From the NCBI GenBank assembly GCA_963210315.1, contig OY723322.1, forward strand, positions 248,001 to 312,000: 64,000 nt of DNA, in the 5' to 3' direction. Origin of the DNA: Rhynchopus euleeides (Eukaryota > Euglenozoa > Diplonemea > Diplonemida > Diplonemidae). Positions within the stretch are counted from its first letter, which is position 1. Each line of letters begins with the position of its first letter. Of this stretch, positions 40,777 through 52,101 are shown one piece after another. Under the pieces are notes generated by a model, which saw only the letters and a program-made list of their open reading frames with translations, was not told the DNA's origin and did not search any database. The position numbers were made by a program, and so were the translations under genes.

Positions 40777-43501
40777 TCAGTCTGCAGGGAGGGAGGGTGG
40801 GTGTGGGAGGCGGGGGTGGTGCAGGTGCACAGCACACGTGGCGGTGAGGAACAGAAGGCAGGAGCATACCCCAGGTGTTGGCGAAGAGGTAGGCGATGCG
40901 TGCCACAGCGTCCGCCTGCTGCGGGGTGGGGTGCGGGCCGGTCAGCTTGTTGTTGCTGACGATGAGCTTCGACATGACACGCTGCCCGGGGGTGGCCTGG
41001 TGGAACGGCCCCGTGAACCGGTTGTGGTGTCCCTGGAACACGTCCATGGGCAGCCCTGCGAAGTTGGGGAGCGGCCCCTCGAAGTCGTTCACAGACAGGT
41101 CCACGTAGTACGCCTTCGGGGTGGTGGTGTGCGCGTCGTACGTCCCGCCCAGCTTGTTGAAGTGGAAGTGCCCCATCAGCAGGTTCGGGTACACCACCAT
41201 GCCTCCCGTCAGCTCGTTGTTGTTCAGCACCAGACGCAGGCAGCTGCCGCATTCCGGCAGCGATCCCGAGAACCGGTTGCCCTGTGCGATGAAGGTCAGC
41301 ATCTGTGCTGGCAGCCTCGGGAGCGGCCCGTCCATCGTGTTCTGGCTCACGTCCAGCTGCCGCAGCGTGTCGGGCATGACAGGCAGCGGTCCCGTCAGCC
41401 CTGCCCCCTTGGCCCGCAGCGTCATTACCCGCTCCAGCGTCAGCACTGCAGCCGGCATCGGCCCCTTCACCTGTGTCTGCGAGAAGTCCAGCTCCAGAAG
41501 GTTGGGCGGCAACCCGCCAAACCCGCTGATCCCGGTCCCCTGCACGTACAGACGCTCCATCCCGCCCAGCCCGCTCAGGTCCGGCACCGTCCCGTTCAGC
41601 CCGCCTTCGAACGACAGGTCCAGGTCGCGCACATCACCGTGCCCGTTGCACTTCACACCGGCCCAGCTGCAGTGGTCGTCCCCCGTCCACGAACCCATCC
41701 GCCCGCCAGTGCTCCCGCCCGACAGCGACGCCTTCAGGCTCTGCAGCGTGCTGCACTGCGGGCCGCTGCACGCAGACCCCTTGCACACGCCAGCTGTGCA
41801 CACGTCGTTGTTGGTGGTGCTGTCCTGGTCGTCGCACGGTGTGGCATCCGCCTTGTTCACCTCCTCGCACAGCCCCGTCTGTGGGTTGCAGCTGGACGTC
41901 TTGCATGGAGACGACGCGGTGCACACCTTGCCTGCACACTTGTCCGTCGCAACACCTTTGCACACGCCAGCTGTGCACATGTCGTTGTTGGTGGTGCTGT
42001 CCTGGTCGTCACACGGAGTCGTGTCTGGCAGGTTGTACTCCTCACACGACCCGCCCAGCATGCACGTGGAACCGCGGCAGCTGTTTGAGGGAGTGCACGT
42101 CACAAGGTCACAGGGATCGACCCCAACACACTCGCCAGCCGTGCACATGTCGTTGTCTGTGTAGAAGAGATGGTCGTCACAAGGAGTCCCGTCAGGCTTG
42201 CTCGCGTGGCTGCAGATCCCGGTGTACTTGTCGCAGACCCCGGGAAATTGGCAAGCATTTGCGGGCGGGCACGTCGAAGGACACCTGTCCTCACCCTGGC
42301 AGGTCATTTTCTGCTGGTGGATATCCATCGTGCACTTGTCCTCCACAGTAGCGTCCTTGTTGTCGTCGCACGGTGTGCCTTCCGCAACGTCCACCTCCTC
42401 GCACAGCCCCGTCTGTGGGTTGCAGCTGGACGTCTTGCATGGAGACGATGCGGCGGTGCACACCTTGCCTGCACACTTGTCAATACCTTTGCACACGCCA
42501 GCTGTGCACACGTCGTCGACGGTGGCGCTGTCGTGGTCGTCGCACATAGTCCCGTCCGGGATCTGCGGGTCTGGCCGCTCAAGGCACTCCTGGCTGCTGG
42601 GGCCGTGGCAGATCGAGGTGACACACACGCTTGACGGGGTGCACGTCACACCCACACAGCGATCGATCCCAGCACACAAGCCACCCGTGCACGTGTCGTT
42701 GAGAGTGTGGAAGAGCAGATCGTCACAAGGAGCCCCGTCAGGCAGAGTGACACACCAGTCCTGAACGCATTCGCCTGACTTGCACGTGTCGTGAACGTCA
42801 TTGGGTTGACCATTGTCACAGAAACTCCCGTCGGTGCTGTCCACCTGCTCGCACGTCTTTGCCACCACGTCGCAAGTCACGTCCTTGCACCACTCGATGG
42901 CGTCCCCGTCCTTCCCCAAGTTGAGTTCGTACCCGCCCTGGAACCTCTCGGCATTCTCGTACACACACCTGAAGACGGCCGTCGACTCGCCCATCGCGTC
43001 GTACGTGTTGATGCACGACGCACATCCAACGGCCGACACGCGCCTCCACAGAGCCTGCACGCTGTTGCTCATCCAGGGCGTCTCGTCGGCGGGCCTCGTC
43101 GGGCGAGTAGCAACCTGCCTGATTGATGTTTCGGAGGAGATGCGCTGCTCGAAAGCGTGCTCCAGGTTCGGTGACGTCTGGACGTCAGGGTCTGTCGTGG
43201 TCTGTGTGTAGTTGTGCCACAACAGCGCCTGCCCGATTTCGTAGTGGCTGTCGTGTGTCTCGGCCTCTGGCGTGCACCTCTGCATCACCGCATCACCGCC
43301 CACCGCCTTCGTCACGAGTGACTCGTCCCACACCAGGGGCTTCGCCCCGTATCTGGCACGAAACGCGTTGTGCAGCCTCAGCATGTCAGCCTTCTCTGTT
43401 GCGTCCAGCTCCTTAATCGTCACGGCACCGTCGCACGCACCGACAGCCACCAGCAGAGCAACACCAGCCTGCAGCAGCCAACCGCCTCGCCTGATTGTCA
43501 T
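40777..43501 (-). CDS. Family gene B: secreted CAP - cysteine-rich cassettes - LRR protein, 878 aa
   Basis: Exons 43501-40870 and 40781-40777, with the same 88-base gtatgc...ctgcag terminal intron as gene A and the same FANTW-D-stop end. Signal peptide and CAP domain are almost identical to gene A (small changes such as LVTKAVGGDAVMQRC). The cysteine-rich part, about residues 200-575, is longer than in A. It begins with a module (CDNGQPNDVHDTCKSGECVQ; CVGVTCTPSSVCVTSICHG) shared with gene C, continues with one CAGKVCTAASSPC cassette, then joins the block also present in A (DNKDATVEDKCTMDIHQQKM through CMLGGSCEEYNLPD). The LRR half, about the last 300 residues, is nearly identical to A, C and D. 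B therefore reads as a mosaic of A-like and C-like cassettes. Probably secreted. Confidence 0.88.
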
Positions 43502-43924
43502 GGTGTTACGCACGTGTTTGTGTGGAAGTATCTTATCTGTGAAGTAGTGGGTGCAACTGCGGTGTAAAGCTGACGAGGCAGCCTCGTTCCGAACTCAAGT
43601 TGTTCTGAACACGATGAAGGTGCCACAGGCTGGGCATATGGTCACTGCCTTATATCCTTCCGTCGATCTGCCCCGCGTGATGAGACAGCACTGGCCACTA
43701 TCCAAGCAAGGCAGAGGCCCTGCAGGTCACCACGAAGCAAGCACTGAGAACTGAGCCCTGACGTGGAACACCACCACACCCCACCTTTCCATCATGTTGA
43801 ATGTGGCCTGCAGATGTGCACGAGAGCCAACTGCACGCGTCAAGGTGGCTGGCCTAAAAACGGGCCGAGGTAGCCTTGTTCGTTGGATTCAGGCTGCGGA
43901 CACACACCACGTGCCGACTATATA
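43502..43924. other. 5' flank of gene B
   Basis: The first 45 bases upstream (GTTACGCACGTGTTTGTGTG, GGAAGTATCTTATCTGTGAA) are shared with genes C and D; beyond this the flank is unique. A TATA-like site is listed separately. No coding sequence. Confidence 0.55.
43647..43657 (-). promoter_or_regulatory. Possible TATA box of gene B
   Basis: Minus-strand GGATATAAGG about 150 bases upstream of the gene B ATG, in a GC-rich context. Only a sequence match; genes A, C and D show no equivalent at the same distance. Confidence 0.3.
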
Positions 43925-44269
43925 CCGTATACGTAAATATTATGGAACGTAAATATTATGGAACGGGCCCATTTTTGCCCGGTCCGTTCCATAATATTTA
44001 CGTTCCAAAATATTTACAGGGCCAGTTGGGGACTCAGTGGTGAGGATGGCTTGCCTCAGGAATCGCACGAAAAGTGCACGAGTAGGTCCCGTCAGGGACT
44101 CTGTATGCCGTCCGATCACCTGGTCCAAGTCCCCGAGTCGCAGAAAGCCCTGTAAATATTATGGAACGAAAAAAATCTGGAACGCCAACCCACCAGCGTT
44201 CCAAAATATTTACGTTCCATAATATTTACGTTCCATAATATTTACGTTCCAAAATATTTACGTATACGG
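43925..44269. mobile_element. MITE of the CCGTATACG family, 345 bp, inserted into another MITE's target duplication
   Basis: Ends CCGTATACGTAAATATT and inverse, flanked by TA (43923-43924; 44270-44271). Subterminal arrays repeat GTAAATATTATGGAACG in both orientations around a unique core of about 180 bp (GGTGAGGATGGCTTGCCTCA and following). A second copy in the opposite orientation is at 58822-59134. No coding capacity. TA duplication fits Tc1/mariner-type transposition. Confidence 0.85.
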
Positions 44270-44271
44270 TA

Positions 44272-44410
44272 CGTGAATCTGCCCCGTTAACGGGGAGCGG
44301 TATTACGGGACCCGGTCATACCCCTGATCTAGCCCGGTAATACCCGGTAAGGGAGGCCGATTACCGGGTTTCCGGTAGTACCCGTTACCCGTTAACGGGG
44401 CAGATTCATG
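44272..44410. mobile_element. 139-bp MITE with the same ends as the 4.4-kb transposon
   Basis: Ends CGTGAATCTGCCCCGTTAAC and, inverted, CATGAATCTGCCCCGTTAAC; the body is GGTAATACCCGG-type palindromes, as in the 12333-16739 element. Its right flank is TATATA (44411-44416). On the left, removing the neighbouring 345-bp MITE and one TA restores TATATA as well (43919-43924), so this is a second case of a 6-bp target duplication for the family. Confidence 0.85.
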
Positions 44411-44605
44411 TATATAGTTGCGTAGGCGCCCAACCCCCATGTAGCCTGTGTCCCCCACACAGGCCACCCCAACCCTACTCCCATGCGTGTGCATGGGGCT
44501 CCACAAGAAACTTTCTGAAAGGCAAGGTCTGTCTTTCCGCAAATTGAATCGTTCCACCGTGCCATGCCCAACACCCTCCCCCCCCCCCCCCCACACCCTC
44601 TCTCG

Positions 44606-47021
44606 TCACGTGAGATCGATCAGCTCCACCTCGTCTTTTGGGACTGGTGCCGGGTGCCCGAGAGGGGTGCCGGAATACGGGGCCGTGGAAGCATAGGAAG
44701 CACTGCTGGCAGCAAGGTGCTCCTCCACCGGAGGCATGAACCTGTCAAGAGCGGTCGGCTTCAGCTTCCGATACTTGCTCCTGTCCGCTGCACGCTCTGC
44801 CTCGTGCACCATGCATGCGGGGCGCTTCCGGATCTGCGGGTCGCGTAGCTGAGCTTCTGCAGGCGTGTCACGGGGCGGGTGGTTCACATAGTCCTGCATC
44901 GCACCCACAGGGAGGTTGTGCGCTGGGTTGAGCGCATCAGTGTGCAGCAGCCTCTGTGCAACAGACGCGTGCACCGCAGCTGACGGGCGCAGCAGCGACC
45001 TGCCGCCCGCCCTGGCTCTGCCAAGGCGGTCGCTGTAGTCCCGCCGGTACACCTTCACGTAGGAGTCGAAGGCAACCTCCCCGTCACCCGAGATGCAGGG
45101 CAGGGCCTCCACACACCCCACCATGTGGTGCAGGTCGTCGTCGAGCCCCGTGTCCTCCACGGGGGGTGTGCCGCCCTCTGTGTGCGACCTGCGCAGCAGC
45201 AGCAGCTTCTTCGCGAGGTGCGTCTCCCCCGACACGACGTCGCACCACCGCGCAGGGCGCCCCTGCCGGGAACCCCGCGACGCAGCAAGGGCCCCGGTGC
45301 CAAACGCAGCCTCGAGCCCCGCGTCCCCTGCTGCGGACAGCGGCAGCATCTTGTCAACACACAGCACCGTCCGCAGCGTGCGGGAGACAGCGATCCGCAC
45401 CGGGGGAGGTGGGGGTGCCCGCAGCATGGACTGCCGCGTGTTTGCAAACACCGCATTGAGGGACGTGGCGCTGGCCCTCGCTGCCACCGCAGCGAGTGGC
45501 GCGAGCTGGGGGCCAGGGCCACCCTCTGGCACGACCTCATTTGCGATCCGCACGCAGCAATCCCTGCTGTGCGACGGGAGGAAATACCACGCAGCCAGGG
45601 CGTACACCGGCGAGCTCCGCCTCACCCACCGCGTGACGCCCTGCGCCGTCTGAGGGCCGCCGCCGCTGCCGGCGCCACCCCGCTGCCCCCTCACCGCCTC
45701 GGCAGCGAGGTGGTGCACCGGGGGGAAGACGCGCAGCACCAGGCGTGCGGGCATCGCCGCCTCCCCCGCATCCTCCGCCTCCCAGGGGCGCGCCCTCCCA
45801 GTGTCGCAGTACACCACGCCGAACTCGGGGCTCCCGCTGCCGCCACCGCCACCGCCACCCCGCGTCACCAAATAGCAGCGGTCCGCCCCCCCGGCCTGCA
45901 GGGCACGCAGCATCTGCTGGAAGAAAGGCTCGGCAGGCAACGCCTCAATCCCACCTTCCGGCGCCCGATTCACGTCATACTCCTCCAAGACGTAGAGATC
46001 GCCCGGGGCGTCGAACACGCCACGCCTGGCACAGGCGTCAAGGGAGGACCCGGTAAGGGTGAGGCTCACCTCGTCGCTGAAAAGCTCCGCGGCGCTCCCC
46101 CCGCGGAGCGGGGGCAGCGGCCAGTACCTGCCAGGGAGCGGGACTGTGGTGCACTCCTCGGCAGCCTGCGTCGATGCCTGCGAGAGGGGCGGGTCGCACA
46201 GCGCCTGCGAGGCGATGTCGTGGTGTGCCTGCTGCTGCTGCTGAGCAGCACCCTGCTGCGGTTCCCCGGAATCGGCGCCTCTGTCATCCGCCTTCCCAGC
46301 GGCCCGCCTGGCCGGCTTCTGCTGCGAGAACCCGTTGAGCAGGATCTGCCTGAAGGCGTTGCCCGCATCCCCCAGGCACTCGCTGCCAGGGGGGAGGGCC
46401 GACGGGTGCTGCTGCGCATCGGGGGGCAGCAGCGGCGCCTCCCCCGGCGGCGCCTCCGCCGATATGAGCAGCTCGGGGGTGGCGGAGGTGAGGAGGTCCG
46501 CAGAGGCGGCGGAGACAGCCACATTCTTGCAGGAGAACCCGCCAAGCTTAGTGAAGACAGCCGTGCCTGCGATGGGGGGGCTCGCCTGCTGCGCTGCGCC
46601 GGCGTTGCGGGGCGGGGGTGTGAAGGTGTCGAAATCGGCTTCAGATCCCTGGTGTGCATGCGGGACAACCTCGATGCGTGCGGTGAAGAACGGCTTGGCG
46701 CACCGCACGATGATGTTCAACAGGATGTTCTGGCAGAACAGCACGGCCGACGCGGGGGATGCCCCGGGCAGGGGGGCTCCAGCGAAGGCGCCCGGCGGTG
46801 CGCTGGGCTCCTGCAGCGAGTTGCTCGTCACGTTGTTATACCCGAGGAACGCCACACGGCCCCCGCTCCGGAGCACCAGCTGCCCCAGGGGGGACTGCAG
46901 CACGCTGCGGTTGGCTGGGTGGGGTGCGCTCATCGTTTGCAGCACACGCTCCCTCTCGCCGTCGAGGATGACGGCGTTGATAGTCTGCTTCCATGAGAGC
47001 AGGTCGTGCATGCCGAAGGGT

Positions 47022-47055
<34 letters not shown>

Positions 47056-47962
47056 GTGGGGCTGCCTTCTCAGACACGAAGATGCCTGCGCTGCAAACCC
47101 CCCCGGCACCCGGAACCCCAAACCCCTCTGAGGCGAACACCCGTGCCTGGTTGGGCATCTTCCGCAGCCCTGCGTAGAGAGGGAGGGCGGGCGCACTGCG
47201 CTCGTCGGCAGCAACGGTTGTGTCAGTGATGACAGTCACGATGGCCTGCGACAGCAGGTTGGCGGGGTCCCGCGCCGCGGAGTAGCCTGCAGGGTAGGAG
47301 TCATAGTAGCGGACAGGCTCGCTTGGGGGCGGATCGGAGGGGTGCACGGAGGTGGTCATGAATGCCGCAGAGGTGACAGCGTTGAGCACGTTGGACCCGC
47401 CGCAGGGGGAGACCCGCTTCAGGCCCTGCACCAGGAGGTAGCGCTGCTGCTTGACCTGGTCGCGTGTTGCCATGAAATAGCCGCTGCGGAACAGCGTGCA
47501 GCGGGCGGAGAGGTCGACAAGCCACTTGGCATGCAGGAAGCAGGCGTCCTCTGGGGTGCGGCTGTCGCCCTCCTGCTGTGATGCGGTGTCCACCGCGGCA
47601 CGGTCCCCCCCGTCCAGCACCAGGAGCTGCACGAGGCGTTTGTGCTCGCGGCACTCCCCCCATAGGGGGCTCTCGTCTGCAAGCAGCTGCTCGATGGCAA
47701 GGCGGACGCAGTCGTAGAAAGTCATCATCTTTGCAGCGCTGCGCCTCATGTTGATGCCGCTGTCGATGACAAAGGCCAGCGTCACCAGCTCTGGCACTGC
47801 CTTGTGCTGGGGTGTCGCGACCTGCGGGATCTCCAGCTGCCTCAGCTTCACCGACTTCAGGCTCTCCTGCATCGGTTGCCGCGACACCTTGTCCTTCTGC
47901 GGCACGGCGCAGTCATCTCCGTTCCGCTCGTCCCGGAGGTGGGTACTCTCGATGTCCTCCAT
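44606..47962 (-). CDS. vWA-domain protein resembling Integrator subunit 6, 1118 aa
   Basis: Single exon, ATG 47962 (MEDIESTHLRD); the frame extends to 48001 only through a GTG. Residues about 55-270 look like a vWA domain: LVTLAFVIDSGINMRR (diverged MIDAS), YDCVRLAIEQLLADE, SPCGGSNVLNAVTSAAF, LLSQAIVTVITDTT. Next comes SWKQTINAVILDG, placed like the W-x-Q-R-L-x-A-L-V-L block that follows the vWA domain in INTS6. Then a poly-Gln tract, long Pro/Ala/Gly-rich linkers and a later ordered part (YALAAWYFLPSHSRDCCVRI; ILRTVLCVDKMLPL-type strand). The last residues, EVELIDLT, match a SUMO-interacting motif. If INTS6-like, it would work in the nucleus in Integrator-dependent snRNA/mRNA 3' processing. 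Alternatives are other vWA proteins such as Sec23/24-type. The CDS itself is well supported; the family call is moderate. Confidence 0.7.
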
Positions 47963-48738
47963 TGGAGAGAGAGCAGTCGGTGGGGCGGGATATCCAATCA
48001 CGCTGCGGCAGCCTGTGCCGGCAGCGGCCTAGTGCTAGCGGGCCATCTGTGAGGGATGGCGGTGGTGCTGGCGGGTCTTATCGTGGCAGTGGCGTGTCAG
48101 AGCAGTGTGGGGTGTCCGTGGCATGAAGTAGAAGAGGGGATGAAAGGGGGTGGGGGGGTGGATGGGTGGGAGGCGGGCGTCCGTTCTCAAGGCATTGGCG
48201 CTTCCCCACAGAATAATCCCTCGGTTTCTCAGAACCGCACGACACCTTCCAGGAGAAGGCGCTGTGCGTGAAAGACTAAGAACAGGGGCAACAGACACCT
48301 GGCGGCATGGGGTGCAATGAACCCAGGAACACACGTCGTCATCATGGGTGGAAGCAGCAACTCGACGCATCGGGAAGGTGTGAGGGCTTGCACGGAGGGT
48401 GCAAGGTGCAACTAGATCCCTTGATCTTCCTCTGTTTCTTGACGGAGCTGCAGGACCTGGCATCGCAGAGCCAACGCGCCACCTCTCAGCCTCGTTTGGT
48501 TAGATGACAACGACACTGCCTCTGCAGCAACGGGAGCGGGCCAAGGAGAACAGGATGATGAAATTTCAAGCGGGCGATTCCAGGGAGTGCCGTTACTCAC
48601 TCCTGCACGACTCCCACGCTCACAGAAAAGCGGCCAATGCGGGTTTGGGAACACATCTGCTGCAGAGGCTTCATGGAGAGCCCCGCATGCAGGTTATTTT
48701 GGTTCATTGCGGGTTGATGTAAGAGTGTTCAATGTATG

Positions 48739-48879
48739 CTTGGGTGCGGCACACAAGAGCACCTGCACCCAGCACGGTGGCAAAAGGATATAGCGAGAGG
48801 AGGATTGCCCGGGGCCACGCTCGGCATCGCTGAGGGAGACTCAGGGAACCGTACAGCACTGGGTGAGCCATGTCGAAAG
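48739..48879 (-). pseudogene. Broken copy of the signal-peptide segment found upstream of gene D
   Basis: Nearly the same 137-bp sequence occurs at 61043-61179, where it encodes MPSVARAILISLSFATVLGA on the minus strand. Here small insertions (CCCCGGGCAATCC against CCCGGGCCATCC; TATCCTTTTGCC against TATCCTTTGCC) disrupt that frame. It is probably a relic of a duplicated 5' region from a family gene that is now gone, or of an unrelated gene start that was copied with the flanks. Confidence 0.5.
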
Positions 48880-49204
48880 ACCAAGCACCCCACACTAGGG
48901 CCACATTGGTCTGCCAGATCGTGCTGTCCTCTCATCGCTACTTCGTGGACTGTCCAGGGTCTCTCCAACCACCGAACAGCTGGTTCCCCAGCTCCCAGCA
49001 TCTGAGAACTGACATGCGTCAGTACACTGCTGGATATAGCTGAGGTTATTGGTTCCAGTGACCAAGGCTGATTGCCTTGTCGATTACAACGGTGTCATTT
49101 CTTTGATTATTCGCAAAACTGAGGAACACAGACCGCCCATATTGTGGCGCAGCACCCCCTCGTTTCACGCTTCGTCAAACAGGAATGAAAGGTGGGCAAA
49201 AGCG

Positions 49205-49300
49205 AAATTCTACTCCTCTCGCTGTCATAAGAGAAACACCCGGACCAGCAACTGCAAAAAAGGCAGGCCTGATTTTCGTTGAGCACATTAAACGATTGGC
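49205..49300. repeat. Dispersed repeat family R1, 5' half
   Basis: AAATTCTACTCCTCTCGCTG, AAGAGAAACACCCGGACCAG, CAACTGCAAAAAAGGCAG and TTTCGTTGAGCACA, the same word order as the 5' half of the copies at 27.4 kb and 58.4 kb. The 3' half (AAGCTTCAGTCGTACG) is absent. Confidence 0.65.
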
Positions 49301-49561
49301 TGCACGTGTGCAAGTCTTACAAAAACGAAAGGAAAGGGCGATTACATGCGAGGCTTCAGTATGACGGCGGGGTAAAGATGCGAGGGAGGGTGTGGAGGGA
49401 AAACGACAAACAAATATCGCAAAGCAAGACGGGCGGACATCGAGGTCGATTTGACTCCACGGCAGAATACCGTTCTTCGGAGCGCAAGCTGCACAACCCT
49501 GCACCATAACAACTGGCATTCTATTTGCACAGCTACGTGCTCGCCTGTCGTACGGTGCCTG

Positions 49562-50004
49562 CACGGTGGCCAGGATTCTGTGGGATATGAAAACGGGATA
49601 TGCCGGTGGGATATCCCACGTCTCAAAGTGACATATCCCGCGTTTTGGAAGAACCATATCCCGCGTTTTGGAAAAACCATATCCCGCCGGGTAGGGGGTC
49701 ATATCCCCCCCGGGAGATGGGGGCATCTCCCGCGGGATATGGGGTCATCTCCCGCGGGATATGGGGTCATCTCCCGTGGGATATGGGGCCATCTCCCGCG
49801 GGATATGGGGTCATCTCCCGTGGGATATGGGGTCATCTCCCCCCCGGGAGATGACCCCATCTCCCGCGGGAGATGCCCCCATCTCCCGGGGGGGAGATGA
49901 CCCCCTACCCTGGCGGGATATCAAACCCGCGAGGGAGACCTCCCCCGCGGGATATCCCACCGGGATATCCCGTTTCCATATCCCACAAAATCCTGGCCAC
50001 CGTG
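49562..50004. mobile_element. CACGGTGG-family MITE 2, 443 bp, with 22-bp tandem repeats
   Basis: Ends CACGGTGGCCAGGATT and inverse, flanked by TG (49560-49561; 50005-50006). The body consists of inverted GGGATATCCC/CATATCCC words at the edges and, at about 49720-49850, about six tandem copies of a 22-bp unit, GGGGTCATCTCCCGCGGGAT plus AT, followed by their inverted counterpart. No coding capacity. Related ends: 36893-37100 and 50681-50791. Confidence 0.8.
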
Positions 50005-50006
50005 TG

Positions 50007-50680
50007 AGGGCAGTGTGCGGAGAGATCGTTTCATTAACCGGTGCGAGCGATACACAGCACACATAGAACAGAACAAACTAGCTTCCACAACACACAAGAC
50101 TCCCATCTAATGGATACAGGAGAGGGAGCCGACACCTCGTCATTGCTCGGTGCACACAGACAAGCTTGCTATGCACAGAATCCAGACACTCTATCTTTCC
50201 ATCCCACCACTCCTGGCGAGGAGCATCTGAGTCAAAACAACATTATTGGCCCACAAGGCAGGGCATCACCGTGTTTAGATAGCTTGGTGTACCGACCTGG
50301 GGTAACCCTACTGTCTTAATTGGAAGACCAACAATTGACGTGCGGGACGGCCAGGGGAGCGGCGGACACACTGTCGCAAGAAGGCAATGGTATCTGGATA
50401 AAAGACACAGGTCGTCTGAGAACCCATCGAAAAGCTGTTAGGTTTGCCTCCTTTGCCGGAGCTTGCGGCTCACCACTTCATCAGGATCCAGGAGTGGCCA
50501 ACAACGCTTTACCTTACTCAGGAAGCATCTGGTTGATGGAAACGTCAGAAGAAGAAAGAAAATATTCTGCAGCATTTTAGAATGATTACACGGATTCTTT
50601 CCTTCTAAAGGGCGCCTGGAAACGGTCATGGCGAGAAGAGCTTCAAGAATGGGACCAACAGACAGAAGTGTCATTTCCCG
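50007..50680. other. Spacer between two CACGGTGG MITEs
   Basis: No gene, repeat or RNA recognised. Confidence 0.5.
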
Positions 50681-50791
50681 CACGGTGGCCTGGTCAGCTG
50701 ACTGACCAGGTCACGACCAGATCTAACCTGGTCAAGATCTGACCAGGTTTTGACCTGGACCGGCTGGTCAGGGTCTGACCAGGCCACCGTG
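50681..50791. mobile_element. CACGGTGG-family MITE 3, 111 bp, built from CTGACCAGG words
   Basis: Ends CACGGTGGCCTGGTCAG and inverse, flanked by CG (50679-50680; 50792-50793). Nearly the whole body alternates CTGGTCAG, CTGACCAGGT and ACCTGGTCA in both orientations and would fold into a long hairpin. Confidence 0.8.
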
Positions 50792-50793
50792 CG

Positions 50794-52101
50794 GGGTCCG
50801 TCCCCCCGGGGGGGGGGGGCGATGAGTCACGTTCATCTTCGACTGCCTGTCAAGGCACACTTGTCGTATGACCAGCTGCACGTCGAAGCAAGGCCACAGT
50901 AGCTGTGACTATTGCACGTGCACGACTCGAATTTGTTGTATCAGTGATGCTCGGTCGCGTGCCGTTTGTTTCTGTCATTCCGCAGTGACAAACAGCTGAT
51001 CAATCATGCAATTCGACAGGAACTGGGAGACCTGTGCAAAATTGTTAGGCGATGCACACGTGCACTTCCTGCGAAGACTGAAGGAATGGTCAGATCCCTG
51101 CAAGGGCTTAGGACGAAGGCGGGTGTAGAGACGCGAGGGGAGGGTGGGGGAAGGGAAACTACAATAATGTCACGCAAAGAAAGACGTGCAGCCAGAACCA
51201 GCGAGGTCCATTGGTCTGCACGGCTTGTCTGCACGGACAGATCACCTTTCCTCGGAGGGCAGATCTCACAATTTATCCAGCATTGGGCATGCAAACGATG
51301 GGAAGGTGGTGCAGTGATGTATCAAATGACAATGGTTGGGAGCTGGACGCTAGAAACAACCCAGACACCTACATTGCATGTGAGTCTGCCAAATCAGTCA
51401 ATCTCTCCTTTACTGATGAACGTTGAACACGCAACACAAGAACCTTCGCGTGTTGCGTGCGATGAGAACACAAAGACTGGGGGCAGAACACACTGCGAGG
51501 CCGACCGTCTCTGCGAGGCTGGAGTGGCATCGGGTCTCAAATGCCACAGTTGTCACACCCGATTCTCGGATGTGGTGCAATGCGACTGCCTCACGCGAAG
51601 AAACGTAAGTGGCAGTGGCAAACCCGCTGGCTCGGATGTGACTGGGGGCCACTTGAGGCACCCACCAGCCCCAGCCTCAGAGGGTGGACTTCACAGGGCA
51701 GGCGGGGGGCATCGACGAGAAAGAAGCCAGACGCGCAAGCGGCATGCATCCAGCGACGCCAAACTCACAAAACAGAAAACGATGGAGAAGGGAACGAGAA
51801 AACATGGATAAAGGATTTGGGTCAGCAGTGCCTCCACGCCGCTGGGTGTAACCATCACGAACACGACAAGCAGTGCGGACAAGGTGTCGCAACTTGTGTC
51901 GACGTGGAAGAAGACAAAGAGCGGCGAAGGGGCATGGGAAACGCTGCCGACCGACATTTGATGAGACGGACACGGAGACAGCTTCAGTAACCCACACCAG
52001 GAGAGTAATCAAATGTCCACTGCAGCCACGGCGAAGCAAACAGAGGGTCGGCCCCGGAAAGTCGCACTGGAAGGCTTTGGACTGCAGGCAGATGGATCAG
52101 T
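50794..52101. other. Intergenic region 3' of gene C
   Basis: No supportable gene. A plus-strand open frame at about 50966-51811 has mixed composition and no domain. A run of about 13 G lies at 50806. The last bases before 52102 are gene C 3' UTR and share the GCAGGCAGA motif with the gene D 3' flank. Confidence 0.5.

Larger units (their letters stand above)
47963..49561. other. Intergenic region with pieces shared with the 5' flanks of genes C and D
   Basis: The stretch at about 48200-48490 aligns loosely with about 55000-55230 upstream of gene C (shared order: CAGACACCTGG, CGGGAAGGTG, TGCAA-AGATC, GCATCGCAGAG). 48739-48879 aligns closely with 61043-61179 upstream of gene D. An R1 repeat piece follows at about 49205-49300. 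No intact gene seen. Confidence 0.6.

Noticed and set aside
50966-51811. 281-codon plus-strand open frame
   Set aside because: No domain, mixed composition, no splice-consistent neighbours, and no ATG context or homologous copy.
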